A stretch of 64,000 nucleotides of DNA from Taklimakanibacter lacteus (GTDB taxonomy: Bacteria > Pseudomonadota > Alphaproteobacteria > Rhizobiales > Aestuariivirgaceae), in assembly GCA_003576695.1 (NCBI GenBank), contig QOZQ01000002.1:248001-312000 (forward strand), given 5' to 3'. Below are positions 33,571 to 41,899 of this stretch, piece after piece. Each line of letters opens with the position of its first letter. Positions within the stretch are counted from its first letter, which is position 1. Under the pieces are notes generated by a model. That model saw only the letters and a list, made by a program, of their open reading frames with translations, ran no database searches and was not told the DNA's origin. Position numbers and translations under genes: made by a program.

Positions 33571-33770
33571 CACCCTCGCCCCGCTTTAGCGGGGAGAGGG
33601 TAGGGGCCCGCCGCGTAGCGGCGGGAAGGGTGAGGGGCCTTCCAGCAGGACTATCTTCTCCCGATCAGTTCGCCTTGGCTCACATCGAGACCAGTCTCGA
33701 AGAGGCCCCTCACCCTCCCGTTGCTTTCGCAACGGGTCCCTCCCTCTCCCCTCTTCGAGGGGCGAGGGTA
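33571..33770. repeat. Long palindromic repeat E
   Basis: About 200 bp with inverted ends (ACCCTCGCCCCGCTTTAGCG against CTCTTCGAGGGGCGAGGGT), inner pairs GGGTGAGGGGCC and GGCCCCTCACCC, and hairpin modules CCGCCGCGTAGCGGCGG and CCCGTTGCTTTCGCAACGGG. It lies between the LuxR-type gene and malyl-CoA lyase. A single end of the same type occurs at 61309-61338. Confidence 0.75.
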
Positions 33771-33880
33771 AAAGTCATCCGTCTACGGATGTTTCACCTC
33801 CTGCGACCGAATTGCCGCTTGACGCATGGCCTCATTCTCCTGTTGTCTCGCGGGCCGTCACGTCAGATGAGGAATCCCCC

Positions 33881-34858
33881 ATGAGCTTCCACACCGTCGA
33901 ACAGGCGCCCGCAAGGCTCAACCGCAGCGAGCTCGCCGTGCCCGGCAGCCAGCCGCAGCTCTTTGAAAAAGCGGCGAAATCGGCCGCCGACGTGATCTTC
34001 CTCGATCTCGAGGATGCGGTCGCGCCTGACGACAAGGAGCAGGCGCGCAGGAATATCATAAAGGCGATCAACGATGTCGACTGGGGCGCCAAATCTCTGT
34101 CGGTGCGCATCAACGGCCTCGACACTCACTATATGTATCGCGATGTCGTCGACGTGCTGGAGCAGGCGGGCGACCGGCTCGACCTCATCATGATCCCCAA
34201 GGTCGGCACTGCCGCCGATGTCTATGCCATCGACATGATGGTGACCCAGATCGAGACGGCGAAGAAGCGCAGGAAGAGGATCGGCTTCGAGCTCATCATC
34301 GAGACGGCGCTCGGCATGCAGAATGTCGAGGCGATCGCGGGCGCCAGCCGGCGCAATGAATCATTGCATTTCGGCGTCGCCGACTATGCCGCCTCGACCC
34401 GCGCCCGCACCACCAATATCGGCGGCGCCAATCCGGACTATTCGGTCCTGACCGACAAGCTCGAGGACGGCTCGCGCGCCACCCATTGGGGCGATATGTG
34501 GCACTATGCGCTCGCCCGCATGGTGGTGGCGGCGCGCGCCAATGGCCTGCGCCCGGTCGACGGGCCGTTCGGTGATTTTTCCGATGCCGATGGCTACAAG
34601 GCGGCAGCGGGGCGCGCCGCGGTGCTGGGCTGCGAGGGCAAATGGGCCATCCATCCCTCGCAAGTGGGGCTCGCCAATGAGGCGATGGGCCCGAGTGCGA
34701 AGGACGTCGAGCGCGCCAAGCGCATTCTGGTCGCCATGGAGGAAGCAGCCAAAGCCGGCAAGGGCGCCGTTTCGCTCGACGGCCGCCTCATCGACTATGC
34801 CTCGATCCGCCAGGCCGAAGTGCTGGTCAAGAAAGCCGAGCAGATCGCAAGGGGATAA
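33881..34858 (+). CDS. mcl: L-malyl-CoA/beta-methylmalyl-CoA lyase
   Basis: 325 residues of the CitE-like family. The family marks are RSELAVPGSQPQLFEKAAKS, IFLDLEDAVAPDDKEQARRN, ELIIETALGMQNVEAI, HFGVADYAAS and KWAIHPSQVGLAN, matching Mcl proteins of alphaproteobacteria rather than citrate lyase beta. It splits malyl-CoA to acetyl-CoA and glyoxylate, closing the serine cycle with the ligase encoded at 29485-31559. ATG 33881 follows GATGAGGA; upstream in-frame codons lack a ribosome site. Confidence 0.92.
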   Translation: MSFHTVEQAPARLNRSELAVPGSQPQLFEKAAKSAADVIFLDLEDAVAPDDKEQARRNIIKAINDVDWGAKSLSVRINGLDTHYMYRDVVDVLEQAGDRLDLIMIPKVGTAADVYAIDMMVTQIETAKKRRKRIGFELIIETALGMQNVEAIAGASRRNESLHFGVADYAASTRARTTNIGGANPDYSVLTDKLEDGSRATHWGDMWHYALARMVVAARANGLRPVDGPFGDFSDADGYKAAAGRAAVLGCEGKWAIHPSQVGLANEAMGPSAKDVERAKRILVAMEEAAKAGKGAVSLDGRLIDYASIRQAEVLVKKAEQIARG

Positions 34859-34902
34859 CACGACACCCATCCGACTATGGGCGTCGTAGCGCCTGCGTTG
34901 AA

Positions 34903-35796
34903 CTACAATTTGATCCCATTGAGCGAGCAGGCGAGATTGACCAGGCGCGGCACATATCTCTGGCCGTAGCCCTGGGCCGCGCCCAGCACCAGAGTCTGGT
35001 GCACCGCTTCCGCCACCGGCGAGGCGAGCGGCATCGTCTCGGTCATGTTGGTGTAATAGCGCACATCCTTGCGCGCATTGTCGATGGCGAATTTGGCGGC
35101 CGAGTCGTCATCGGCGAGCGGCACCTTGATGATGCGCTCGAACATCACCGACCTGGCGCCGCCCGCCATCACGATATCGTTCAGCGCCTTCATGTCGACG
35201 CCCGCCTTGAGGCCTGCCGCGATGCCTTCGGCGACCACTGCCGCCGTGCCGATGGCGATGAAATTGTTGATGAGCTTGAGCGTGTGGCCGGCGCCCACCG
35301 GTCCCGCATGGATGATCGTGTCGGCGAAGCAGTCGAGGATGGGGCGGATCTCCTTCAGGGTTTTCTCGTCGCCCCCCGTCATCAGCCCGAGCTTGCCTTC
35401 CTCCGCTTCCTTGGGGGTGCGCACCATGGGCACATCGACGAAACGGCCGCCTTTGGCATGGACGGCTTCGGCCACCTTCTTCGTCGAGGTAGGCTCCGCC
35501 GTCGAGCAGTCGGCGATGATGAGACCGGGCTTCATCCCGTCAAGGAGGCCGTCCTTGCGGTAGATGAGGTCCTCGACCTGGGGCGAGCCGGTGACGCACA
35601 GAAACACCACATCGCTCGCTTCCGCGACGGCGCGCGGCGTCTTGCCTTCCTTGGCACCTTTGGCGATCAGGTCATCGATCGGCGCCCGGTTGCGGTGGCC
35701 GAGCACGGTGAGCTCATAGCCCTTGGTGACGATATTCTTGCCGATGCCATGGCCCATGAGGCCCGCGCCGATCAATCCGACCTTCTTCATTGCCAT
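34903..35796 (-). CDS. 3-Hydroxyacid dehydrogenase family (tartronate semialdehyde reductase or 3-hydroxyisobutyrate dehydrogenase-like)
   Basis: 297 residues. The NAD(P)-binding start KKVGLIGAGLMGHGIGKNIV, the substrate-binding segment CSTAEPTSTKKVAEAV and the catalytic Lys in GAGHTLKLINNFIAIG define the beta-hydroxyacid dehydrogenase family. It is the last gene of the ABC-transporter operon that begins with the binding protein at 40785. It probably acts on a sugar-acid derivative taken up by that transporter. Proximity to serine-cycle genes would also allow a GlxR-like role (tartronate semialdehyde to glycerate). Substrate unresolved. Confidence 0.85.
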   Translation of the reverse strand: MAMKKVGLIGAGLMGHGIGKNIVTKGYELTVLGHRNRAPIDDLIAKGAKEGKTPRAVAEASDVVFLCVTGSPQVEDLIYRKDGLLDGMKPGLIIADCSTAEPTSTKKVAEAVHAKGGRFVDVPMVRTPKEAEEGKLGLMTGGDEKTLKEIRPILDCFADTIIHAGPVGAGHTLKLINNFIAIGTAAVVAEGIAAGLKAGVDMKALNDIVMAGGARSVMFERIIKVPLADDDSAAKFAIDNARKDVRYYTNMTETMPLASPVAEAVHQTLVLGAAQGYGQRYVPRLVNLACSLNGIKL

Positions 35797-35842
35797 GGTC
35801 GTCTACTCCTCTGTTACTGCGGTAGGGGAAAAATCCATGTTA

Positions 35843-36796
35843 TCACGAGCGTTGCGCGCGGTCGCCACCGGCAATGGTGATGACAGCTATGATGATGACG
35901 CCCGTCATGATGAGGCGGATGCCGGCCGAGGCGCCGAAGACATTGAGCATGGTGTCGAGCAGGTAGATGAAGAGGGCGGCACCCCAGACCCCCGGCACAT
36001 TGGCGCGCCCGCCCGCCACCGATGTGCCGCCGATGACGACGACGGCGATCGAGGCCAGGAGGAATCCTTCGCCCATATTGAGGGCCGCTCCCCCCGAGAA
36101 GCCCGACAGCACGATGCCGCACACACCGGCGAGCAGCGCGCTCAGCACATAGGTGGCGAAGCGCGTCAGATCGACATTGAGCCCGGCGAGCCGTGCGGCG
36201 CGCGGATTCTGCCCGATGGCGAGCACGGTGCGGCCATAGCGGGTGCGCTTGAGCACGATGGCGATGGCGAGTGACAGCAGGGCCACGAAGATCGCGGCGA
36301 CCGGCACGCCCAGCACCTTGGCAGTGGCGAAATCATCGAGCATCGGTGGCGGCTTGATGCGGATGCCGCGGCCATAGGAGATCGCCGTCGACAGGATGAG
36401 GAAGCTCGAGGACAGCGTCGCGATGATGGGCGGGATGCGCAACAGCCGGATCAGCCCGTAATTGAACAGGCCGACGAGGAAGCTCACCCCCAATGCCGCC
36501 GCGATGCCGATCAGCAGGCGCGCATTGTCGGTGTCCATGATCTTCATCGCGACGACGCCCGAGAGCGTGATGGTCGCCGGGATCGACAGATCGACATTGC
36601 CGGGTCCGGTGGTGATCACCATCATCTGGCCGAGGCCGATCACGATGGTGAAGGTGGCGAAGGACAGGGCGGCGGTGAGAATGTCGCCCGCTCCCTGGCC
36701 GCGGGTGAAGATGATGGTGGCGAGCCACACCGCGATCATGGCGATGAAGGACCAGATCCAGGGCTGCTGCCTGAGCTTCGACCACATTCCCGTCAT
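35843..36796 (-). CDS. Sugar ABC transporter permease (RbsC-like) 2
   Basis: 317 residues, strongly hydrophobic, with RbsC-family blocks MMVITTGPGNVDLSIPATIT, VLAIGQNPRAARLAGLNVD and VVVIGGTSVAGGRANVPGVW. It overlaps the upstream permease gene by four bases (ATGA). Two RbsC-type permeases with one double-domain ATPase indicate a CUT2 importer with a heterodimeric channel. The next gene on the strand is the 3-hydroxyacid dehydrogenase, 46 bp on. Confidence 0.92.
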   Translation of the reverse strand: MTGMWSKLRQQPWIWSFIAMIAVWLATIIFTRGQGAGDILTAALSFATFTIVIGLGQMMVITTGPGNVDLSIPATITLSGVVAMKIMDTDNARLLIGIAAALGVSFLVGLFNYGLIRLLRIPPIIATLSSSFLILSTAISYGRGIRIKPPPMLDDFATAKVLGVPVAAIFVALLSLAIAIVLKRTRYGRTVLAIGQNPRAARLAGLNVDLTRFATYVLSALLAGVCGIVLSGFSGGAALNMGEGFLLASIAVVVIGGTSVAGGRANVPGVWGAALFIYLLDTMLNVFGASAGIRLIMTGVIIIAVITIAGGDRAQRS

Positions 36797-37734
36797 CGCC
36801 GCGCCTCGCCCGTATTGATGAGCGCGCGCAGCGCAAGGACGATGATCAGGATGGCGCCCTGCGCGCCGATCTGCCAGTCAGGCGAGATGCGCATGAAGAT
36901 GAGGAAGGAGCCGGCGAGCGCCAGAGTGAGGGCGCCGATCACCGCGCCGAAGGGCGAGACGCGTCCGCCGACGAATTCACCGCCGCCCAGTATCACGCCG
37001 GCAATGGCATAGAGCGTGTAGCGGTCGGCGATATGGGCGTCGGCCGAGGTGGTGAGGCCGATGAGGGAGAGGCCCGAAAGGACGCCGAACAGACCGGCCA
37101 GCGCATACATCGCCATTTTGGTCCGAAGCTCCGACCAGCCGGCGCGCGCCATGGCGCGCGGATTGCCGCCGGTGCCGCGCATGATGACGCCATAGGAAGA
37201 GGTCATGAGCCCGACATGGACGAGGGCCGCGATGGCGAGTGCCGCGACGATCGGAAAGGGCACGACCGGGACCTGCAACGACATGATGGCCTTCAGCCAG
37301 TCGGGCGCCTTGCCGCCGGGCGAGGGCAGGATCAGGACGGCGATGCCGAGCCAGACGAAGGAAGCGCCGAGCGTCACCACGATCGAGGGCAGGTTGCGCA
37401 GATGAATGAGGGCCGCCATCGCCGCATAGGCGGCAATACATAGAGCGAGCGCCACGATGCCGAGCAGCGGCGTGTCATTGAGATAGGTGGCGCCGATGCA
37501 GCCGACCAGGCCGACAAACGGGCCGATCGACAGATCGAGGTCATTGACGGTGATGATGAACATCTGGGCGATGGTCGCCAGCGCGATCGGCACCGCATAT
37601 TGCAGCATCAGGTTGAGGCCGAAATAGCTCATGGTGCGCGGCTGCGCATAGAAAGTCGCGACGAGCACGATGACGAGCGACAGCAAGGGAAGAAGTGCCC
37701 GCAGCGTCTTGCGGTTCAAAGCGAGCGCGGTCAT
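36793..37734 (-). CDS. Sugar ABC transporter permease (RbsC-like) 1
   Basis: 313 residues, RbsC type: MFIITVNDLDLSIGPFVGLV, MRGTGGNPRAMARAGW, and AIAGVILGGGEFVGGRVSPF. ATG 37734 is preferred; the longer open frame runs into the palindromic repeat upstream. A ~100-bp family A repeat separates it from the ATPase gene, within what should be one operon. Confidence 0.92.
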   Translation of the reverse strand: MTALALNRKTLRALLPLLSLVIVLVATFYAQPRTMSYFGLNLMLQYAVPIALATIAQMFIITVNDLDLSIGPFVGLVGCIGATYLNDTPLLGIVALALCIAAYAAMAALIHLRNLPSIVVTLGASFVWLGIAVLILPSPGGKAPDWLKAIMSLQVPVVPFPIVAALAIAALVHVGLMTSSYGVIMRGTGGNPRAMARAGWSELRTKMAMYALAGLFGVLSGLSLIGLTTSADAHIADRYTLYAIAGVILGGGEFVGGRVSPFGAVIGALTLALAGSFLIFMRISPDWQIGAQGAILIIVLALRALINTGEARR

Positions 37735-37792
37735 CCGGCTCTCGCAATCGCGATAAGAAAGGAAGGGATGGTTGCGCGATTCCCCATAATTC

Positions 37793-37892
37793 GTCATCCC
37801 GGCGAAAGCCGGGACCCCCTAAATTCTCTCCACGCGATCAGCACCGCCCGCTTGCGCCTGTTCAAGGGGGCCCGGCTTTCGCCGGGATGACG
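37793..37892. repeat. Family A palindromic repeat, copy 4
   Basis: Ends GTCATCCCGGCGAAAGCCGG and inverse. Its interior (CTAAATTCTCTCCACGCGATCAGC...) matches copy 1 closely. It sits between the ATPase and permease genes of the second sugar operon. Confidence 0.85.
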
Positions 37893-37915
37893 GATGTGGG
37901 GGGAGTGCGCCCTCA

Positions 37916-39379
37916 TCACGCACTCTCCGCGAAGGACGCGTGCAGTACCTTGTCCTCGGTGAGCTCATCGGGACCGAGCTCGGCGACGATGGCGCCATTG
38001 CGGAAGATATAGGCGCGATCGCAATGGCTGAGCTCGTCGATCTCGGTCGTGTACCAGACGAAGCTGCGCCCGGCCTCGGCTTCCTTGCGGATCATGTCAT
38101 AGACTTCGAGCTTGGTTGAGACATCGACACCGCGCATCGGATCGTCCATCAGCACGATGTCGGCCTTCGAGCCGAGTGCCCTGGCGAACAGCGCCTTCTG
38201 CTGGTTGCCGCCGGAGAGGGTGAGGATATTGTCGTTCATGTCGGGCGTGCGGATCCCGATGCGCTCCTTCCAGTCGCGCGCCATCTCGGCCTCGCGGTCG
38301 GCGGCGATCAGCGGCCCGCGCCTGAGGGTCTTGAGCGAGCTCACCGTCGTGTTTTCGCCGATCGACCACAGATTGAAGATGCCGTCCGATTGACGGTCGC
38401 CGGCGATGAAGGCGGCCTCGCCCGCAACCTTCGTCGCGCCGCCGGGCTTCCGCGCCCCTTCGAAGATCTGGATCAGCATCCGGGTCTGGCCATGTCCGGC
38501 GAGCCCGGCAAGGCCGACGATCTCGCCCTTGTTGACGGTAAGGCTTGCGGTCCGGCCCGCGGTTTCGGGCGTTGCGGCGACGGCGATCTCGGTGGAGATC
38601 TTGGCGGCGCGGCTCCTGATCTGGCGGACACTCTTGGTCTCGGCCGCGGCCCCCATCGCCGCCACCAGCGAATTGCGGGTGAAGTCGCGGGCGGCCCGCT
38701 CGGCCACCACCTTGCCGTCCTTCATGACGGCGATGCGGTCGCAATGGTCGAGCACATCGCCGAGCAGATGCGAGATGAGGATGGTGCTGACGCCCTTCGC
38801 CACTTCGCGGCGCATGAAGGTGAGGAGCTGTTTCGCCGTCACCGCATCGAGCGAGGAGGTCGGCTCATCGAGGATGACGACGCGCAAGGGTTCGTCGGTG
38901 ACCGTGAAGGCGCGGGCGATTTCCGCCATCTGCCGCTGGCCGATATTGAGATCGCCCGCTTCCGCATCGACATCGATGCCATGATTGGGGAAGATCTCAT
39001 CGAGCTTGGCGGCGATGAGCTTGCGGGCCCGCGCCTTCCAGCCGAATCCTTTCAGCGCGCGATGGGTGATGCGCGCATTTTCCACCAGCGTGAGATTGGG
39101 GCAGAGCGACAATTCCTGGAACACGCAGCGTATGCCATGCGCCGAGGCGGTGGCGGCGCTGAAATGTGCGCTGACATCCTCACCGGCAATGGCCAGGCTT
39201 CCGCTGTCGGGCCTGAGCGTTCCGGCCAGCACATGCATGAGCGTCGACTTGCCGGCGCCATTATGGCCCACGAGGCCGAGGCATTCGCCTTCCGCCAGCA
39301 TGAGATCGACGCCGCCCAGGGCCCGGACGGCGCCGAAACTCTTCGTGATCCGGGTGAGTTCGACGGCGACCTTAGGCAC
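37916..39379 (-). CDS. Sugar ABC transporter ATP-binding protein, double domain (RbsA-like)
   Basis: 487 residues with two nucleotide-binding domains. The first has Walker [10 protein letters not shown], signature [15 protein letters not shown] and Walker [13 protein letters not shown]. The second has a degenerate Walker A ([13 protein letters not shown]) but a good signature [15 protein letters not shown] and Walker [12 protein letters not shown], the normal asymmetry of RbsA-type ATPases. The start is GTG 39379, with GGAG at a suitable distance. It energises the two RbsC-like permeases encoded downstream. A 233-bp repeat lies between it and the binding-protein gene. Confidence 0.93.
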   Translation of the reverse strand: MPKVAVELTRITKSFGAVRALGGVDLMLAEGECLGLVGHNGAGKSTLMHVLAGTLRPDSGSLAIAGEDVSAHFSAATASAHGIRCVFQELSLCPNLTLVENARITHRALKGFGWKARARKLIAAKLDEIFPNHGIDVDAEAGDLNIGQRQMAEIARAFTVTDEPLRVVILDEPTSSLDAVTAKQLLTFMRREVAKGVSTILISHLLGDVLDHCDRIAVMKDGKVVAERAARDFTRNSLVAAMGAAAETKSVRQIRSRAAKISTEIAVAATPETAGRTASLTVNKGEIVGLAGLAGHGQTRMLIQIFEGARKPGGATKVAGEAAFIAGDRQSDGIFNLWSIGENTTVSSLKTLRRGPLIAADREAEMARDWKERIGIRTPDMNDNILTLSGGNQQKALFARALGSKADIVLMDDPMRGVDVSTKLEVYDMIRKEAEAGRSFVWYTTEIDELSHCDRAYIFRNGAIVAELGPDELTEDKVLHASFAESA

Positions 39380-39469
39380 TTAATCGGTCTCCGGACTGAG
39401 CTCCAAGCCGGTTCCCCCTCCCCCTCATCAGCGCTAGGTTGAGGCAATCATGCTCCACATGCGCACAAT

Positions 39470-39702
39470 CTCCCTCCGCCGCGCGAAGCGCGGGGAGGGT
39501 GGCCGCCCGTAGGGCGGACGGGTGGGGTCTCTCCGTCGACAAGTGTCCAACACCTGGCTTGAACCACTCGCAGATATTTTGCTTGATAGATCTTCCTCGC
39601 ATAGACACCCCACCCGTCGCGCGTTCCGCGCCACCCTCCCCGCCTCTCGCCTTCGCGAAGCCGAGGCTTCGCTTCGGCGGAGCAAGGTCGGCGGCGGAGG
39701 GA
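39470..39702. repeat. Family B long palindromic repeat, copy 2 (opposite orientation)
   Basis: 233 bp. Reverse-complemented, its centre (GGGTGTCTATGCGAGGAAGA ... GGAGAGACCCCACCCG) lines up with copy 1. One arm is expanded by extra hairpin modules (GCCTTCGCGAAGCCGAGGC). It accounts for most of the 395-bp gap between the binding-protein and ATPase genes of the second sugar operon. A short hairpin (CCCTCTCCCCAGGAGGGGGA, near 39737) precedes the binding-protein stop. Confidence 0.85.
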
Positions 39703-39774
39703 GAATCGGCGCACGTCACTTAACCTAGCGCCTATGACCCTCTCCCCAGGAGGGGGAGAGGGGATGTTGCTCGA

Positions 39775-40785
39775 TTACTTTCCGGCGACGACCTTCTCGG
39801 CGTCTTCCTTCGAATATTCGACATTGGCGACGCCGCCTTTTTCGGTCGTCTCCAGGCTCTTTTCGAGATCGCCCTGGTTGATCTGCAGGAACGGCACGAC
39901 GAGATCCTTCGGCACTTCCTTGCCGTCGAGGATCATCTGCGCCACCCAGAAGGCGAGCGTCGAGACGCCGGGCGCGATCGAGACCGACATGGTCTCATAG
40001 CCATTGGCGTTCTTCTGCTCCTTCCACCAGGCAAGCTCGTCCTGGCGGTTGCCCATGATGATGAGCGGCGTCGGCCGGCCGGCGGCCTTGAAGGCCTGCG
40101 CGGCACCATAGCCGTCACCGCCCTGCGTCACGACGGCCTTCACTTCCGGCAGCGACGGCAGGATGCCGGCAACCGCCTTCTGCGCCACTTCCTGCGCCCA
40201 GTCGCCATGCACCGAGCCTACGATCTTGAACTGCGAATGCTTGCCGACACCTTCCTCGATGCCCTTGTGGATTTCGTCATCGACGAACACGCCGGCGAGG
40301 CCCCTGATCTCGAGCAGGTTGCCGCCGTCCTTCATCTTCTCGGCGAGATAGTCGACCTGCACCGCGCCCATCTTCTTGAAGTCGACGGCGATGCGCCAGG
40401 CGCAGGGCTCGGTCACGATGCCGTCGAAGGAGACGACGGTGATGCCGGCATCGCAGGCCTGCTTGACGACGCCATTGAGCGCATCGGGCGAGGCGGCGTT
40501 GATGACGATGGCATCATAGCCCTGCAGGATCAGGTTCTGGATCTGGGCCGCCTGCTCGGTCACCTGGTTCTCGGAGGTGGTGAAGGGATCGGCCGCGGCG
40601 ACGACGCCGTCGGCCACCGCCTGCTTCGTCACCTTGTCCCAGCTTTTCAGCATCGATTGCCGCCAGCTATTGCCGGCATAGTTGTTGGAGAGCGCGATCT
40701 TCTTGTCTTTGGTGTCGGCCGTGGCCGGCATGGCCGCGATCGTCGCGGCGAGCGCCGTGGCAAGCAAAAGAGCGGTCTTCTTCAT
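39775..40785 (-). CDS. Sugar ABC transporter substrate-binding protein (RbsB-like)
   Basis: 336 residues. A signal peptide (MKKTALLLATALAATIAAMP, cleavage at ATA-DTK) and a periplasmic-binding fold: KIALSNNYAGNSWRQSMLKS, QGYDAIVINAASPDALNGVV, CDAGITVVSFDGIVTEPC and VVTQGGDGYGAAQAF. It is the RbsB-type ligand-binding part of a CUT2 importer. ATG 40785 has GGGAGGAG upstream. It heads the operon binding protein, ATPase, two permeases, dehydrogenase. A strong hairpin stands 23 bp before the start. Confidence 0.92.
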   Translation of the reverse strand: MKKTALLLATALAATIAAMPATADTKDKKIALSNNYAGNSWRQSMLKSWDKVTKQAVADGVVAAADPFTTSENQVTEQAAQIQNLILQGYDAIVINAASPDALNGVVKQACDAGITVVSFDGIVTEPCAWRIAVDFKKMGAVQVDYLAEKMKDGGNLLEIRGLAGVFVDDEIHKGIEEGVGKHSQFKIVGSVHGDWAQEVAQKAVAGILPSLPEVKAVVTQGGDGYGAAQAFKAAGRPTPLIIMGNRQDELAWWKEQKNANGYETMSVSIAPGVSTLAFWVAQMILDGKEVPKDLVVPFLQINQGDLEKSLETTEKGGVANVEYSKEDAEKVVAGK

Positions 40786-40808
40786 GTGGACTCCTCCCAT
40801 AGAGCCTT

Positions 40809-40848
40809 CGCATTCGGATCCTCGCGATCCGAATGCGATAAAAGGCTC
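40809..40848 (-). promoter_or_regulatory. Strong hairpin in the leader of the binding-protein gene
   Basis: A perfect 12-bp stem (CGCATTCGGATC / GATCCGAATGCG) with a 5-base loop, extended by an outer stem GAGCCTT/AAGGCTC with short bulges. It lies 23 bp upstream of the binding-protein start on its coding strand, so it would form in the mRNA leader. It could stop upstream transcription, protect the mRNA, or be part of a repeat. Confidence 0.55.
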
Positions 40849-40864
40849 GATTGAATTTTATCTG

Positions 40865-40912
40865 GAGCGCTTTCTTATCGCCAAAGTCGAGCAACTTTGG
40901 CGGAAAGCGCTC
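40865..40912. repeat. Palindrome of the rhizobial GAGCGCTTTC type
   Basis: Two nested arms, GAGCGCTTTC/GAAAGCGCTC and CGCCAAAGT/ACTTTGGCG, around a 6-base loop. This sequence type recurs in intergenic DNA of Rhizobiales. It lies between the GntR gene and the binding-protein gene, next to the leader hairpin. Confidence 0.65.
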
Positions 40913-41012
40913 TAGGTCTGGATTGGATGGTTGGGCGATCTTCTGGCCAGCCGGCCGGTCGCCTGAGCCGCTAACATGTTACCAAAGGCCCAGCGTCGCG
41001 CAACGCCTCCTT

Positions 41013-41807
41013 TCAGCCTTTGGCTGCAATTTTTGCCCCCTTGCGCTGGCGCGATCTGCTGTCGAGGGCGGCAGCCTTGAGTTTGCCGCCCTGGTCGATG
41101 GTCTTCTGCGTGCCGGTGAGCAGCCGGCGGACCGCCATCCGGGCGAGATCGGGTTTCCGCGCGCGGATGGCGGCGAAGATCGCTTCGTGCATCGGCAGCA
41201 CCTTGAGCCGGTTGCGCAGATGGGCGACGGTCACCGAGAAGAGATTGGCGAGAAGCGATTCGATGACGCGGCCGAAGGGCGGGATGAATCCATTGCCGGA
41301 GGCGTTGAGTATGGCCAGATGGAAATTGACGTCGGCGGCGTTCCAGGCCGCCTCATCATCGACCCCTTCCGCCATCGCCTGATAGGCGGCTTCGATCTCG
41401 GCGAGGTGCTGCGGCGTGCGGCTGATCGCGGCAAGGGCCGCGGCTTCCGGCTCGATCATGAAGCGGATCTGCTGCACGTCATGGGCGAAGCTGTGGAAAT
41501 CGACCGTCGCGCAATACCAGCCGATGACATCGCGATCGAGCAGATTCCAGGACGAGCGCGGCTCGACGCGCGAGCCGATCTTGGGGCGCGACTGGATGAG
41601 CCCCTTGGCCGACAGCATCTTCACGGCTTCGCGCACCGCGGTGCGGCTCACCTTGTAGATCTGGCCGCATTCGGCCTCGTTGGGCAGGAGCGCTCCCGGC
41701 TTGTAGTCGCCCCGGACGATGCGCTGGCCGAGGTCATGCGCCACTTTGTTATAGAGACTTTTGCGAAGCGCGCCTTTATCCGGCTGCTTCCGTTTCGTCC
41801 CCGCCAT
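41013..41807 (-). CDS. GntR-family (FadR/FCD subfamily) transcriptional regulator
   Basis: 264 residues. N-terminal GntR winged helix (LGQRIVRGDYKPGALLPNEA, QIYKVSRTAVREAVKMLSAK, GLIQSRPKIGSRV) and a C-terminal all-helical FCD effector domain with metal-binding His residues (FHSFAHDVQQIRFMIE, FHLAILNASGN, MHEAIFAAI). Such regulators sense sugar acids or organic acids. It is located upstream of the sugar ABC operon and divergent from dgoK, so it probably controls both. The gap to the ABC operon is occupied by palindromes. Confidence 0.92.
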   Translation of the reverse strand: MAGTKRKQPDKGALRKSLYNKVAHDLGQRIVRGDYKPGALLPNEAECGQIYKVSRTAVREAVKMLSAKGLIQSRPKIGSRVEPRSSWNLLDRDVIGWYCATVDFHSFAHDVQQIRFMIEPEAAALAAISRTPQHLAEIEAAYQAMAEGVDDEAAWNAADVNFHLAILNASGNGFIPPFGRVIESLLANLFSVTVAHLRNRLKVLPMHEAIFAAIRARKPDLARMAVRRLLTGTQKTIDQGGKLKAAALDSRSRQRKGAKIAAKG

Positions 41808-41899
41808 GGTCCCCGTCCTTTCCTGGAAAATCCCCTGCCAGCATAAAGCAGTTCAATCATCAGACAAATGACATTATGCTCAGGCCTGAGGCTTTCGAC

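Noticed and set aside
39448-39714. 88-codon minus-strand frame covering family B copy 2
   Set aside because: The frame is made of repeat sequence. Translations of the three copies share similarity only because the DNA does, and no ribosome site is present.
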